A stretch of DNA of 64,000 nucleotides from Rhizopus sp. PT2906 (lineage: Eukaryota > Mucoromycota > Mucoromycetes > Mucorales > Rhizopodaceae): positions 62,001 through 126,000 of the forward strand of contig JAMYHX010000012.1 in the NCBI GenBank assembly GCA_025529335.1, written 5' to 3'. Within the stretch, counting starts at the first letter, position 1. Each line of letters begins with the position of its first letter. Shown one piece after another: positions 10,350 through 22,100 of the stretch. The notes beneath the pieces are model-generated. The model ran no database searches. It saw only the letters and a list, made by a program, of their open reading frames with translations, and was not told the DNA's origin. The translations under genes and the position numbers were made by a program.

Positions 10350-12245
10350 TTAATAAGACGTTGGCTGGGAATGGTTGCTATTGGCAACACTCTCAGATCT
10401 GGACGCTGGTGGCGAAGTATGCGAAGCATGATGATCCTTTTCTACATTTACCATTGCAAAAGATTCGCCTGAAAAGGGCGGTGGCGGAAGAGGTGCAGAA
10501 GGAGCATTGAGAGACATAAACACATCTTTGCTTGATGATGTAATCGGCCTAGGGGCCAGCGAGGTGGAAAAGGAATGAGTCTCTTGTTCCGAAAGATCGC
10601 CCGACTGTTTTTGTTGATGTTGATAGTGAGTATGGCGATGCTGCTTTGAATGAAACATGGCAGGTTGAACAGGGGTGATGTTTTCTATTACGTTTTCATC
10701 GTAAGCAGTGTTTTCATCTGTTTCTGAAATAAAACTATGTTTTTTGTTCTGGTGATTACTGAATGATCTGACAAGCATCTGACTATGGTGTTCTTCACTG
10801 TTATTGGGTCGTTTGTGTCCACCATTACGACTCAACTCCTATAAAACAAAAAAGGGGGCGCTGTTAGATATATATACATAGAGTAGAGTGGCTATGTTAT
10901 ACCTTGTGACAGCTCTCACAGATAGATGTGTTTGGACCAGCCCTCATTGAACTATCATTACGGAGAGCCTCAACTAGCAAAGTGGATTCAATGAGCTCAA
11001 AATAAACAGTGAAGGCCTACATCAAATCAATGTCAGTAAGCTCCGCTTGTCATAGTGTGTGAAAGTTACATCAGATTGATTGCCAAGAAACATTGTAACT
11101 TTAAATAAATTCATGACTAGATTAACGAAAAATGTCAAGGTTAAGCAGATCAGGGACTTTCTGGCAATGCTGGAAATTAGTCTATTATGCTGGCTAGCAA
11201 TTGTCTTGGAGCTGTTGATATGTATAAACAATCTGGTAGAACAAAACGTTAATTAGGTGGTCTGTGTGCTGTCAAGTATTCGACTAACCTTCTAACAAAC
11301 ATGCCGCTGAGGAATAAATTGGCTAATGCATCACCGATAAAGTTTAAAATGATGACTCCCGATCCCCTAAAGAGCGTTAGCATCATGTATATCTTGATAA
11401 GCCCATATATGTATATACCATATAGCCCAACAAGTAGCGTTATCACCTGGATTTTGCGCCATAATTCTTTCTTGAATGGAAATAAAGGCAAGCTCATAGG
11501 GCCAATCAGCAAATCGTAAACCGATGAGTAAAAGGCCAATGCACTTGATTAAACGAGAATAACGATCAAGTTCTAAGATGACTAGTCGCATAAACATCAC
11601 GGTATAAAATAATATATAAGCTAAATTATGAAATTAGATTAGTAAAAAGAGCTGATTAGGGTGTAAGCTAGAGCATTTACTTATATGCCATAAGCTACAT
11701 AAGAAGAGTAAGTAATTGATCCATTCAATGACGTTAAAATATCCTTACGATACTAGCAGTGGGAAATAAGCGCAAGTATGTATTTCAAATAAGGGAATGA
11801 TGCCATATAAAAGTCTGTGCACAAAAAGAACAGTGACTTGCGCCATATTTATTAAATGGCTACGCAAAGAAAAAAAAAGTTAGACGACGTCCCTAAAAGA
11901 CTAAATTCATTGCTTACATCTTTCCTTTCGTCTTTCTATATTGGCTATAACAGATAGTGAAGTTTCTAACACTCACAAGGACAGCTATCCACATTCCAAT
12001 GAGGTTGATTCTTAGTACGACTCGCTGGCCATAAGGCGATAATTGTATCATTGTTGAAGGTAAAGTAATGAAGGTATAGGAGAAAATATCATCAATTGAA
12101 AAAGGACTAAAAAAAAAAAGGATAACAAGAAGAAAGATGATGCTCACTATAACTTTTTGCAAACTGTGTGTATTTTCAGATTAGCGAGGTATGTCACACG
12201 AATGACACCAATAAGGAACAATCCGGTGGGACCATTCAAAGTCAT
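10350..12245 (-). CDS. Putative seven-transmembrane protein, receptor-like
   Basis: Nine exons on the minus strand (12245-12148, 12106-11918, 11859-11749, 11694-11681, 11620-11419, 11366-11289, 11232-11070, 11016-10903, 10838-10350) join without a phase error to 485 residues. Hydrophobic segments include VVLRINLIGMWIAVLVS, VTVLFVHRLLYGIIPLF, YFPLLVSLWHITYILFYTVMF, IKCIGLLLIGLRFA, GVIILNFIGDALANLFLSGMF, SLICLTLTFFVNLVMNLF and a weaker AFTVYFELIESTLLVE. An NPGDNATC loop lies between two of them. The last 160 residues are a His/Ser/Pro-rich, probably cytosolic tail. The fourth exon is only 14 nt. Topology resembles a G-protein-coupled receptor, but I cannot place it in a known class. The ATG at 12245 is the first usable one, and a more distal start is possible. 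Confidence 0.7.
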
Positions 12246-13100
12246 TTCCCCATCCCCGCATTTTCCCTGTCTGTTTCCATGGCAATTTTTGAACCAAGTG
12301 AAAGACGGAACCAATGAAGCTTATAGCAAAAAAAAATACTACTTTTTACTAAATACTAAAGATAGCAATGGACCTTTGTGTGAAAATATCGTTTTTGTGA
12401 ATTTTTATAATACAACGTATACAGAAACACGACCAATCCAAACGCCATAATTTTGAGAAGGTGTATCTGTAGTGCTTTTACTACTGTATTACCAACGGGT
12501 TGGTCTAAATCATTTCCAATCATATATCAACTGATAGCCAATTGGAGCGGACTGATAAACGGGTGCCCAGCCCAAAGGCTTCTAAAAGTGTAGTAGTGGC
12601 AGTAGTAGTAATTGCTAGATAGATATCTTCTTCTTTTTCTTTTTTTTTCCTACTATCATTGCAATCACCAGCTTTTACTAGATAAAAATCTTGATTGAAT
12701 TCTCGAGTTTCTACAAAAGGCTTTACGTGGTTAAAGGCTCCGTCACAATAGCAAGAAATGCATGTGAAGCTCACTGGGATTTATACGCAAAAAATCTTTT
12801 GAACTGCCTTTACTTGTCATTTTCATTAACAATAGACTTTTTCGATAGTGAACGATGGCTTTTGGGAGCCATTTAACATCAATTGAGCGAACGCCCATAA
12901 AGATACTTTCGAATGCCAGCGCAGAGAATAATTTACGTGTTAATAATAACGTATGAGATCTTATTCAATGATTCCATAGTTCTCTACAACGCGAAAACGG
13001 TTGCTCTGAGCTCAAATGCGGTCATTCTATACACTTTTCCCAATGTCTTCTCCTTTTGAAATTATTTTTAATTCATCGTTCGATCCCATGGGTGCTATCA
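12246..13100. other. Gene-poor stretch upstream of the seven-TM gene
   Basis: Short open frames on both strands (for example 12157-12450 plus and 12520-12774 minus) have no recognisable motif and look like chance frames. It probably contains the promoter of the minus-strand seven-TM gene. Confidence 0.4.
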
Positions 13101-13161
13101 TTACTAAATGGGCAGCAAAAAAAAAGGAATTGATGACGATAAGTGGCTAGAATAGATCTTT

Positions 13162-13653
13162 TTGTCTTTAATGAAAATCTCTCTAATTGCATGTAAAACC
13201 AACAAACAATGGGCACTACAGCTGTTTTCTAAAAAACAACCTTGTTTTCTCGGGGATGAAAGGGTTCATTTAAATAGCATTTACATAAGCAACGTGGCTT
13301 TTGAATTAGAAGTCAGTGAGGTACGACAAGTTTTTGTCATACAATATTGGAAAGAGACGGGAAGGGACAAAGTTCCCATGTGAAATGAGGTGACTCAAGA
13401 TATTTTTGAAGAAGTGATTTACACTGATAGCATTTTGTGTATACGTTGTACTAGTTTTAATTCCATGATAATTAATTATAATCTTGATTGCGAAAGAAGA
13501 GGAAAAAAAGGGGTACCTGAAGCAAATACCGATTGGACGGAGCTTTATTCTAATGTTTTAATTTCCCATAGGGGGATCATCGCAAGAGAGATCATTCGAC
13601 GGCTAAAAGTAATGGCCAGTAAAAGATCAAGAAGTGAAACTTATTACTTTTAA
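13162..13653 (+). pseudogene. Open frame interrupted by one stop, unknown relic
   Basis: Two open blocks (13162-13383 and 13390-13653) are in the same frame, separated only by a TGA at 13381-13383 and two codons. Together they would read about 160 residues (…VAFELEVSEVRQVFVIQYW… and …NTDWTELYSNVLISHRGIIAREIIRRL…) with protein-like composition. No family is recognised. It may belong to the same decayed gene as the kinase-like fragments downstream, but the 13654-13878 stretch between them is full of stops. Confidence 0.25.
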
Positions 13654-14092
13654 ATACCCGAAAAAACGAATGTATTGCATCACACAGATCATTAGCCTGA
13701 ATTGGGATTATTGCTATTTTACAGTGTTTATTAAAAAATAAGGAGAGCGCTACATGCACAAAAAATTGACAACAAAGTAGTTGATCTTACAAGCGCTGCC
13801 TTGGGTCGCTAACTGTGATTTCATTTTACAATCAAAGCCTCTACCGAATCTAAGACTGTCCATTAATGTAAAACACACGTGATTGGTCTTGACTGTTTGT
13901 TAATTCTTCATGAAAAGAAACAAGTAGTGTTTAGCTTGATACTACGCAATGAAAAGCTTTGTTGGATGGCAACATATGTAGTATATGAATGTAGCGCCTG
14001 TAGAATCAGCCCAACTTTTGATGAATTTTTTTCGTGCAAAGAACAATTACAGCGTATTCCAGATCAGCTCCTGGCTCTCCAGCCATAGCTAA

Positions 14093-14734
14093 TTTGGATC
14101 AGCCATAATTGTTCGCCGTGGGTCACAGTTTGCCAAAGGCAGAAAGCTTTGGGTCCTCAAGCATGAATTTTTTGGTATTGAAATATGCGTTCATGAAAAT
14201 GATCATGTATTTACTAACTCGCTTTTGGGAATGGCGTTTAGAAAATGCGGTGCAGCAGGCATTTAACTACCGTTCGTACATACGTTCAGTCCCTGAAAAA
14301 AAAAAAAAGGGCGGATAACTATAGGGTATGCACAGAAATCACGTTCGAAAGAATCCACTGCAACCCGTGTCCGATTGCTGCAAAGCACGATCAATATATT
14401 GCACATGAAAGATTTATGCTAGCGTGTTTACGTTTCACCGGTGTGCAACTCCAAGTCACCACTCATGGCAAGAGACGCCAACAGTTCAAGCAAAGTAACA
14501 GCCATGATGAATGAATTACGACACGTTCATGGCAATTTCCAAGGTAATGCCGTGAAACTAGTCTAAAGACCATTACAAAAAAAAATAGACTTTGGGTTAT
14601 GCTCATATTTTTGTGTCGTCTTGTTAGATTGGATCGTGCATGTGAAGAGCTGTCCACTGCAGATTCGCCTTGTTATGCTCGATTTTGCGGGTCTCTTAAC
14701 AGATCCAGAAGGTATTCGATTATTCATGAAGTAA
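14093..14734 (+). pseudogene. Possible decayed protein-kinase-like gene
   Basis: Three short blocks in different frames read like parts of a kinase fold. At 14093-14266 there is FGSAIIVRRGSQ…GRKLWVLKHEF, like a Gly-rich loop and a VAIK-type lysine. Near 14480-14545 there is MMNELRHVHGNFQ, with HGN in the place of HRD/HGD. After a GT...AG intron (about 14546-14635) comes DWIVHVKSCPLQIRLVMLDFAG, with DFA in the place of DFG, ending at a TAA at 14732-14734. The blocks are separated by frameshifts and stops. Mucoromycotan genomes carry many divergent HGD-type kinase-like genes, so a relic of that kind is plausible. This rests on short motifs and could be chance. Confidence 0.35.
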
Positions 14735-15538
14735 GACCAGGATTAATAGCGTGAACATGCCATATTCAGGAAAAATTGAGCAATTAAAAGTTGTTGTTAA
14801 CAATGGTCATAACATGAGATCTCTTTCGTGACATAGTCTCATCTTAGGCTTCGATGTCAATCTTTTCAATTGTCGAAATGCAAGTGTCAAACGATCAAAA
14901 TTGGTTTGATTTTTCGATTGTTTTTCTCGGTTCTTTCTTCATCTTTTTATATCGTCAACATTGATTCCCTATTTCTTGAATACTTTTTTTTTTTTTTTTT
15001 TTTTATAGTAGATCTTCATCATTTTTACCAAAAAAAAACACTACATGCATTTTCATAATTAGTGGTACAAGCAATTCATTAGACAAACTATACCTACACA
15101 ACACGAAGCATAACACTGAAGTATAAGAGGAGTATTTCTTTTTTATTCTGAGACAAGAGAGAGTTCATCATTAGAAATAATATCATTTTATATAAGAACA
15201 AGATTAGTGCATGAGTTTATCACGGGATAATGTGAATTGGGTATGGCGTGTCTATAAGAATAACGCATTTTGTAGTCAGTCATTTTTTCTTCTAAATCTT
15301 AATTATATAGAAAGGCGAGTTAGAATGGTGTTTTATTACATATTGTATGAAAATTGTCCTCAGGGGGTATATTATTTTTGTTTGTTTGTGAAAAATAGAA
15401 GGAGATGTACAAACTTGAAGTTCTCACAAGTAGCTACTGTAGCTATAGTAATACGCTTTTTTTTTATTTAACTTGTAATAGTATACAATAATTAATGTAT
15501 AGTAAAAGAACTCGCCAGAAAATATTACTCTTGAGGCT
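14735..15538. other. AT-rich intergenic stretch
   Basis: Contains a long T run at about 14987-15004. Open frames at 14870-15058 and 15211-15471 are low-complexity and unsupported. No gene is seen. Confidence 0.45.
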
Positions 15539-17337
15539 CTAAATTGTCTTTAGTTTGATTTTTGTTGGGTCGATGGGAGCTCCCTTTTGCCATATATATG
15601 CAAGCATGAGATGAAATGCTGACTTTACCAACAATACAAAAGAGTAAATGATGCCCATAAACAAGACAAGAGCTGCAGCAATAAGGTCCAAATTGCGAGC
15701 CTTGATGAACGACATTTGTCTAGAGACAGGATAACGATAGGGCAAGTAGGCATCCTTGTTCACAAAAAGCACTTCTTCAATAATATCTGCACCGCGAATC
15801 GAACCATTTCGAGAATGAATTTGAATAAGAGCTTTGTACCGCTTTACGTTTTGTTGAATGCTGCCATCGACATCAAGACCTACACGCTTAACCATATCAT
15901 TTGCTTCTTCTTGACTTAGTTTAGGGTTCAAAAAGTCACCCAAGCCAGTTGCTTTTACATTTTGGGCATTCAAGAATTGATCTCCGTAAAAAGGAAACAC
16001 GACCAAACGTTTACCTGCATAGAGAGCTTCATACATGGAACCGGCACCACCATGTGTCAAGAAGACGTTAACAGAGGGATGAAAGAGTACGGCTGTCTGA
16101 GGTGCCCAGCTGACAAAACGCAAATTTGAGTATTTTCCTTCAAACATATCTTTGACTCGGTAGATCTTTCCAGATGATGTCTTAATCTCTTCAGGAAACG
16201 TTTCACTACTTTTACGCGAAGCCCAAAGAAAGCCATCATAGACGCCACGTTCGACATTTTCCATCACGCTTGTCATAATCATCTGAAGATCACTGATACT
16301 AGCAACAGCATGTTGACCAAATGCAATGTACAAGATACGTGAATGATTGTCGAGATACTCCTTCAAATCTGGTGTCAAGGGATCGTACTGGCGCTGCATG
16401 ATGGGGCCAACTCTTTCTACCAAGGGGCCAAAGGGTCGTGCAGCTTCTATACCAAATAAACTGTTCACTAGCTTAATGTTATTCTTGTGCGTCCAAGGTT
16501 CGTATTCCAAATCCCTGATATTGCAACCAGCTTCCCGACGTCGTTCGTTTATCCAATCACCAATAGGTTTCATTTGTAAATAAGCCTGGACAGGTATAAC
16601 AAACATGTCATAGAATCTCTTGAAAAACGACAACCCGTACGTAGTAGGATTCTCCATTGTGAGTACATGGTTATTAATATAAGCAGCTGAAGCATCTACG
16701 GGTGGGAAGCAAGCAGGAGTTTAGGAATAGTTTTTTTTCTTCTTCTTCTTTTTCTTTTACCTGGAAATGCTGCATAAGATGATGTAAGAATGTATGGAAT
16801 ATTAGAATCTCTTGCTGCTTCAAAGCATCCAGGGGCAGTTGCAAAACCACAGACTGCGGCACTGATATTTTCCGTTTTAATCATATGGCGAAGTGCAGTG
16901 TAATCGGATTTGAAATCATGATAACCACTTTTTAACAAAGTACCAGCAGCATCTAAAATAGCTGTGTGCTTTTGAGCAAAAGCGCCTTCCATATTGGTTT
17001 CCTTTCCCTTGAGTATGACTGTATTAAAATGAGGATATTGCTTAGCGTGCTTGGCTTGAATTTCCTGTAGAAGTGTCAGTTATTCCAAGGACAACTCTTT
17101 CAATAAAGAATAGCTTACTCTAGTAACATATGTAATACGGTGTCCTCTCTTGCTAAGTTCATTCAAGATTGATAAAACCCAATTGACATGGGATGACCCT
17201 CCAAAGGTAGACATGAACATGACATGCTTGGGTTCAAAGTAATCTTCAACCAGTGTCTCTTTACCATAAGAAGTGCCACAGAGAAAAATACTGGCTACTG
17301 AGATAACAGTAGCTAATCTACATATATTCAATTTCAT
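15539..17337 (-). CDS. UDP-glycosyltransferase, ER-type with C-terminal anchor
   Basis: Three minus-strand exons (17337-17119, 17064-16761, 16695-15539) join to 559 residues, close to the size of animal-type UGTs. An N-terminal signal peptide (LATVISVASIFLCGTSYG) is followed by the acceptor-binding half, with GGSSHVNWVLSILNELSKRGH. The donor-binding half carries the UGT signature from about residue 371 (WAPQ…HPSVNVFLTHGGAGSMYEAL…GDQFLNA), which contains the HGG and DQ residues that bind the UDP-sugar. A hydrophobic segment near the C-terminus (LIAAALVLFMGIIYSFVLLV) anchors the protein, leaving a short basic tail. The expected role is transfer of glucose or a related sugar from UDP-sugar to a lipid or small hydrophobic acceptor in the ER or secretory lumen. 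The acceptor cannot be read from the sequence. Confidence 0.92.
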
Positions 17338-18221
17338 CTTGTTCTTTCAAGAAAATAAAAGAAGATACAGAAGACAATGTTCTTGTGTTTAAATAGATGT
17401 TTCCTCTGCTTATGAAAACCGTTTACTCTTGCCGAAAACCCTGATGAAGTCCTTAACAATGCACATTAGGAATCCTTTACGCAATATATTAAGTTTCCAG
17501 CTGATTTGGGGAGTAAAAGCCGTGGTGAGCTCCGTATTTTTTTTTTTTTTCTTGCCTTACCTTGCCTCTTTGCTTGGGGTTGTGCTATTTCTTTTCACTT
17601 TAAATATTATTTCGAAATAAAACAGAATCGATATAATACGAACATAAAGTAAAGAGGGAGGGAGAGAATCAATAAAGTATTACACGACACATTACGTTTA
17701 ATACAGTCAACCTTTTCCTGGTGTTTTATTTATAGTTTTTCCGTAATACATGAAAAGCACACAATCTGCATAATGTTGAGCAGTAATTGTAGCCTGAACA
17801 CGTAAATGATCATATAGATTCGAACCAGCTTATGCATCCTTCTTTTTAAAGTTATTTTTACTCTGTCTTTTTCACACAATTCTCATACTTCACACATAGA
17901 TATTTTACCCTTCTTTAAGGGTCATCTTGCATTGATTAAAGAAATAGAAATACAGTAACGGTGTTTTCATCTATTTAAAGCAACTCCGGTTCTCTTTCTT
18001 TTTCTTTTTTTTACCACAGATGTGATTCCTGGGTTGTTTGCTGCTTGAATGCTTTCTTAGAAATCTTGGATTTACCCTTATTTAACCGAACTTGAACCGT
18101 TGCTGTAAAGTAAACAAATTAGGGTATCTCCTTTACATAAAATACACGACATAAAATAAAACAGTACAAGTATTATACATCATCATCATCATGAAAAAGG
18201 AGGGGGGGTGTTTATTTCGTA
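17338..18221. other. Intergenic region upstream of the glycosyltransferase
   Basis: No supported gene. It is AT-rich and includes short T runs and a CAT trinucleotide run at about 18179-18191 near the PDCD5 3' end. It probably holds the glycosyltransferase promoter and the PDCD5 polyadenylation region. Confidence 0.45.
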
Positions 18222-18910
18222 TTATATATCATATTCTTCATCAGAGTCATCATAATGTCTGCGGTTATACTATAAAACAGTCAACTTCACATGAATCATA
18301 TAGAATCATATACTTACTACAATACGGCTTGATGTAGCGCTACTTTCCTGTCTGTTGATTTGACCCAAAAGATCAATCAACTGATTTTCAGTTACTTTGC
18401 TTCTTAATTGATTTGTTTGAGCCATTCTGATCAGCAAATCCTCTACTGCGCGTGCCTTGTCTGCCTTCACCATCTGAATTCTACCCACTATAAGGTCCAT
18501 TTAGCCATTATTTTGCATACGTGCTTTTTACGTATATAATCTTACATCTTTCACGAGCTGAATTGTCCAAAATTTGATATAACTGGGTTTGTTGTCAATT
18601 TTTAAACAAGGTTTAGACAGAATATATTAAATAAACACGTACCATATTGCGACGCATTTCTTCCATTTGGCTATTAAAGCAAAGTCAACACACAGTGTTT
18701 TCTTTTTATTCATTATCATTACCTTTTCTCTGCATCATCTTTGGAGGCCCCTCCAGCACTTGGAAAACCGCCCTATTGAAATTAGTCTTGTCATCAAATA
18801 GTTTCATTCTAAACTTTTTTTTTTACCTGAGAAGGTTGAGCACCGCCACTTTTAGCTTGTAATTCAGCTAAACGTCTGGCTCTTATTGCTTGAAGTTCGT
18901 CGTCCTCCAT
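18222..18910 (-). CDS. PDCD5/TFAR19-family DNA-binding protein
   Basis: Six minus-strand exons (18910-18827, 18772-18723, 18670-18643, 18582-18546, 18487-18318, 18269-18222) join to 138 residues; the human protein has 125. The order matches the family: an acidic, Arg-rich helix (MEDDELQAIRARRLAELQAK), a Gly-rich linker, QMEEMRRNMLYQILDNSARERL, then the conserved core VKADKARAVEDLLIRMAQTNQLRSKVTE…LIDLLGQI, and an acidic tail (YNRRHYDDSDEEYDI). PDCD5 proteins bind DNA and cofactors and are linked to protein folding and cell-death control in animals; the fungal role is less clear. The start is 204 bp from the divergent TRAPPC11 start, so the two likely share a promoter. Confidence 0.95.
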
Positions 18911-19114
18911 AATCTATTGCAGAAAAAAAGAAAGAGCAAAAAATATGTCACCCATTTTTTCTTTTGAGAGAGATTAATTAAAATTCAGCTGAAGACAGCA
19001 TTTTTCTCTCTCTCTTCATTTTATGGTGTTTGCCCCTTATTGAGCAGAAAGAAAGAGACAAACAATAGTTGCTAGTTACAAAAAAATATAGCACATAAGC
19101 GTTTTCAGGCAAAT
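18911..19114. promoter_or_regulatory. Shared divergent promoter, PDCD5 / TRAPPC11
   Basis: Only 204 bp separate the two divergent ATGs, so both promoters must overlap here. No specific motif was identified. Confidence 0.5.
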
Positions 19115-22100
19115 ATGCATTCATACCCACTTGATTATTTACTCCACCCTGTCCCTGTGATGGCCATATATGGTCTATCACCCTCTGATGAGCCCTCTTT
19201 ATTAGACGCACCTATATCCGAAGAAACCAGTTCTCAATCACCAAAGCCCTCAGTCACTTTAACAAAACCTAATTTGACAAGTTCCCTATTGGAATTGCTT
19301 ACGAGTAAAACAGAGTATACGCTCTATGAAGCCACAGCCTATTTATCCAATCAGCAGACACCTCCACCCTTTCGAGTCATCACTGTTTCAAAAGTAAGAA
19401 AGAATAAAGCCCCCCCGACGATCCGAGCTTTAACATTTTGCATAAATATGCAAATTTTTCAATGTAGGATTACGTCTTACCACAGCGACAATCATCTGCC
19501 ACCTCGAACCTGACAACTCACTCGAACCTCTCACCACTATCACCAGACTCTCCTGTTTATCCAGACGGAATAATGACACCATTGTGGATCAAAAGACACC
19601 TATATCATCCGAGCGTAGTCGTTGGCTTTTATGAACTGTGGGACTGGCAAAATGAAACTGGAGAAAGGGCCAAACGGGAGACAGGACCCTTGGCTTCTCA
19701 AATACTCATTGATCCTACCGAGAGAGAGTACGATATGAACTTGGCAAATGAAATTAATATGAGAAGGTGATTATTATACGCATATATCAATACCGATTCT
19801 AAACTGAATCATTCAGAAAATACTTTCAGGATAAAGGCATCAAGTTTGCAGCAGTCCTTATGCTTAAACAGAGACACATAGGTAAATTGGAGGAATAAAG
19901 AAAGTTGGTTAGCTAAGACTTGCCCCACTCTAGATTCTTCAACAGAGGAAAGATTATCTTCAATTAGAAAACAGTGTGGTTTGGACTATAAGAGCTCATT
20001 TTTTACGGTATCACCGGGAACAATGAACGAGTTGCAGGATTTTGTAAACAAGTGAGTCTGGAGGAATAGATTTATAGTGGGATAGTGTATTTATATCTTG
20101 TGCATTAGTTTATATCGCGTCATGTACGAACCTGCGACACAGTTTTATAGCAACCGTATAAAGAAAATTCGCAAGAAAAAAGCCAAGCTGCCTTCTCCTT
20201 CAACTGTTCCCAAAGCAACACTTGATTTTTCAAGTAACGAGAAACAGCCATTGTCCGTCACAGGTTGGTCGCTGCGTTATGATTTCAAAACTGCCTTCTT
20301 TCAAGAGTGTAAACAAGAGATTGACAGTTCTTTAAAGTAAGTAATTAAAAAAACGATAGCTGTGATTAGTTTTCTTATCATTCCTTAACAGATCCTATGA
20401 AGCTGCATATCACTCAATCGTTGACTTGCTGACATCTTCGTCTTCACCATTTGGACACCACCAGCTGCCCGTTAACAGCAAACGATGGCAGGAAGCACAA
20501 ACTTTAGTAGACTGTATTAATATCAAGATTTGCAAATCTTACTTGTATTTGAATGATTCAACAGCTGCCTTAGCACAACTAAATGGTCATTTGCACATGT
20601 TCCAATCCTGTGCACCTTCTTGGGGTATTGGCGAGCAAACGTTTGAATATTGGGCCAGCCTTTCGAAACAGTAAGTCTATTTGTAAATGAAGCTTCTTTA
20701 AATAGTCGTTCAAAAAGATAACACCTTATTCAAGGTATCGCATGTTTGCTGATCTTATTGATGCAGCAGTACAGGCTGGATATAAGATCCCTCTCCCCAC
20801 AGAATATCTATTATCACCTAATGGAAATACGCCTGGTAGCCCACTGTTTAGCAATACGACAATTTCTAGCACTACCGGATGTAATCCTGGATCAGTCCTC
20901 CAGCATCCAGGATTTTACTATCATCTAGCAGCCATGTGCTGTGCAGAGCGAAGAAGACGTTTCCTTGAGCTAGAACGCGCAGCTGGCGGTAATGCGGAGA
21001 AGGATAATTCACTTTTAGCTGAAAAACTTGTCGATCACTCTAGCTTGACTATAGAACTGCTAACCAAGAGTTATGAACAGTTCAAACGTTACAGAAATGG
21101 ACGCATGACACTTTATTTAGCTGCTGAAATTGCTGGAACATATTATGAAACGGGAAAATACGATATGGCTATCAAGTTTTTTGAGAGAATAGGAAAAACG
21201 TATCGTAAAGAAAAATGGAATATGGTGCTGACGTCTATCTTGAGATGGTCTCTGCGGTGTGCAAAAGAATTAGGTGCATGGGAAAAGGCAACAGAGTGTT
21301 TGATAGAACTCATGTCGGATGAGCTTCCTATGGCTGAAAATAAACGGACTGATATTCAACGAGAGTTTATGGATATGCTATCTAAACAGCCTGAATCATC
21401 TGTCACGGAACGATCACCGTTGGTCATACATATGGACCAGATTAATCCTTTCTTAACTTGTCATGTTCAACTCAAGAGTTCTACGAATTTTGTTGGTTCA
21501 AAAGTGTCTTACCAAATCATGCTTCAAACAAATCGCTCTTCACCACAGATCCCTTTTAGATTTAATTCTCTTAGGGTACTATTCAATAATCCTCAATACA
21601 ACACCATCATAAAAGATCTTGGCATAGAGACAGATGTGAAGAATATTGAGCTGATTGATTTTTCCAATGATTTAAAAAGGATTGAAGAAGGCGATCATTC
21701 TGGATGGCTCACCACACAATGTGATCTTGGAATTGTTAAAGATCAAATAAAGGTCTTGCAAGGATGTATTGTCCCAGAAAAATGTGGTGAACTCAAGGTA
21801 AGAGACCATATATGTATATCCTTATATGAAAACATTAAGCAAGGTACTTGCTGTATAGATCACTGGCATTGTGCTTGATTTGATGTCCTCTCATGGTCAA
21901 ATAGAACTGAATTATCCAATTGGCCAACTTTCTGAACAACAACCTGCAGCACGAAGAAAGTGGTTAGAAGCATCGGGTAATCCCTTGAGGGACTAGTCCA
22001 TAAAAAAACAGTCTATTAATGTTGCTTGGTAGATGAAGGCAAGAAGCCTGTATTCAAAATATTAGATGGCCGAGGAGAGCTATCAATTGCAAAGTAAGAT

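Noticed and set aside
11249..11539. Hydrophobic minus-strand frame (…VITLLVGLYGIYIYGLIKIYMM…) as a coding exon
   Set aside because: Its first half is out of phase with upstream exons, and its middle is a 52-nt intron (with a GCTAAC branch site) whose removal joins NPGDNATCWAIW to GSGVIILNF.
12520..12774. Minus-strand open frame of 84 residues
   Set aside because: No motif, mixed composition and no splice partner; likely chance.
17820..17850. GATTCGAACC-like sequence that recalls a tRNA T-loop
   Set aside because: No acceptor stem or anticodon arm can be folded around it on either strand.
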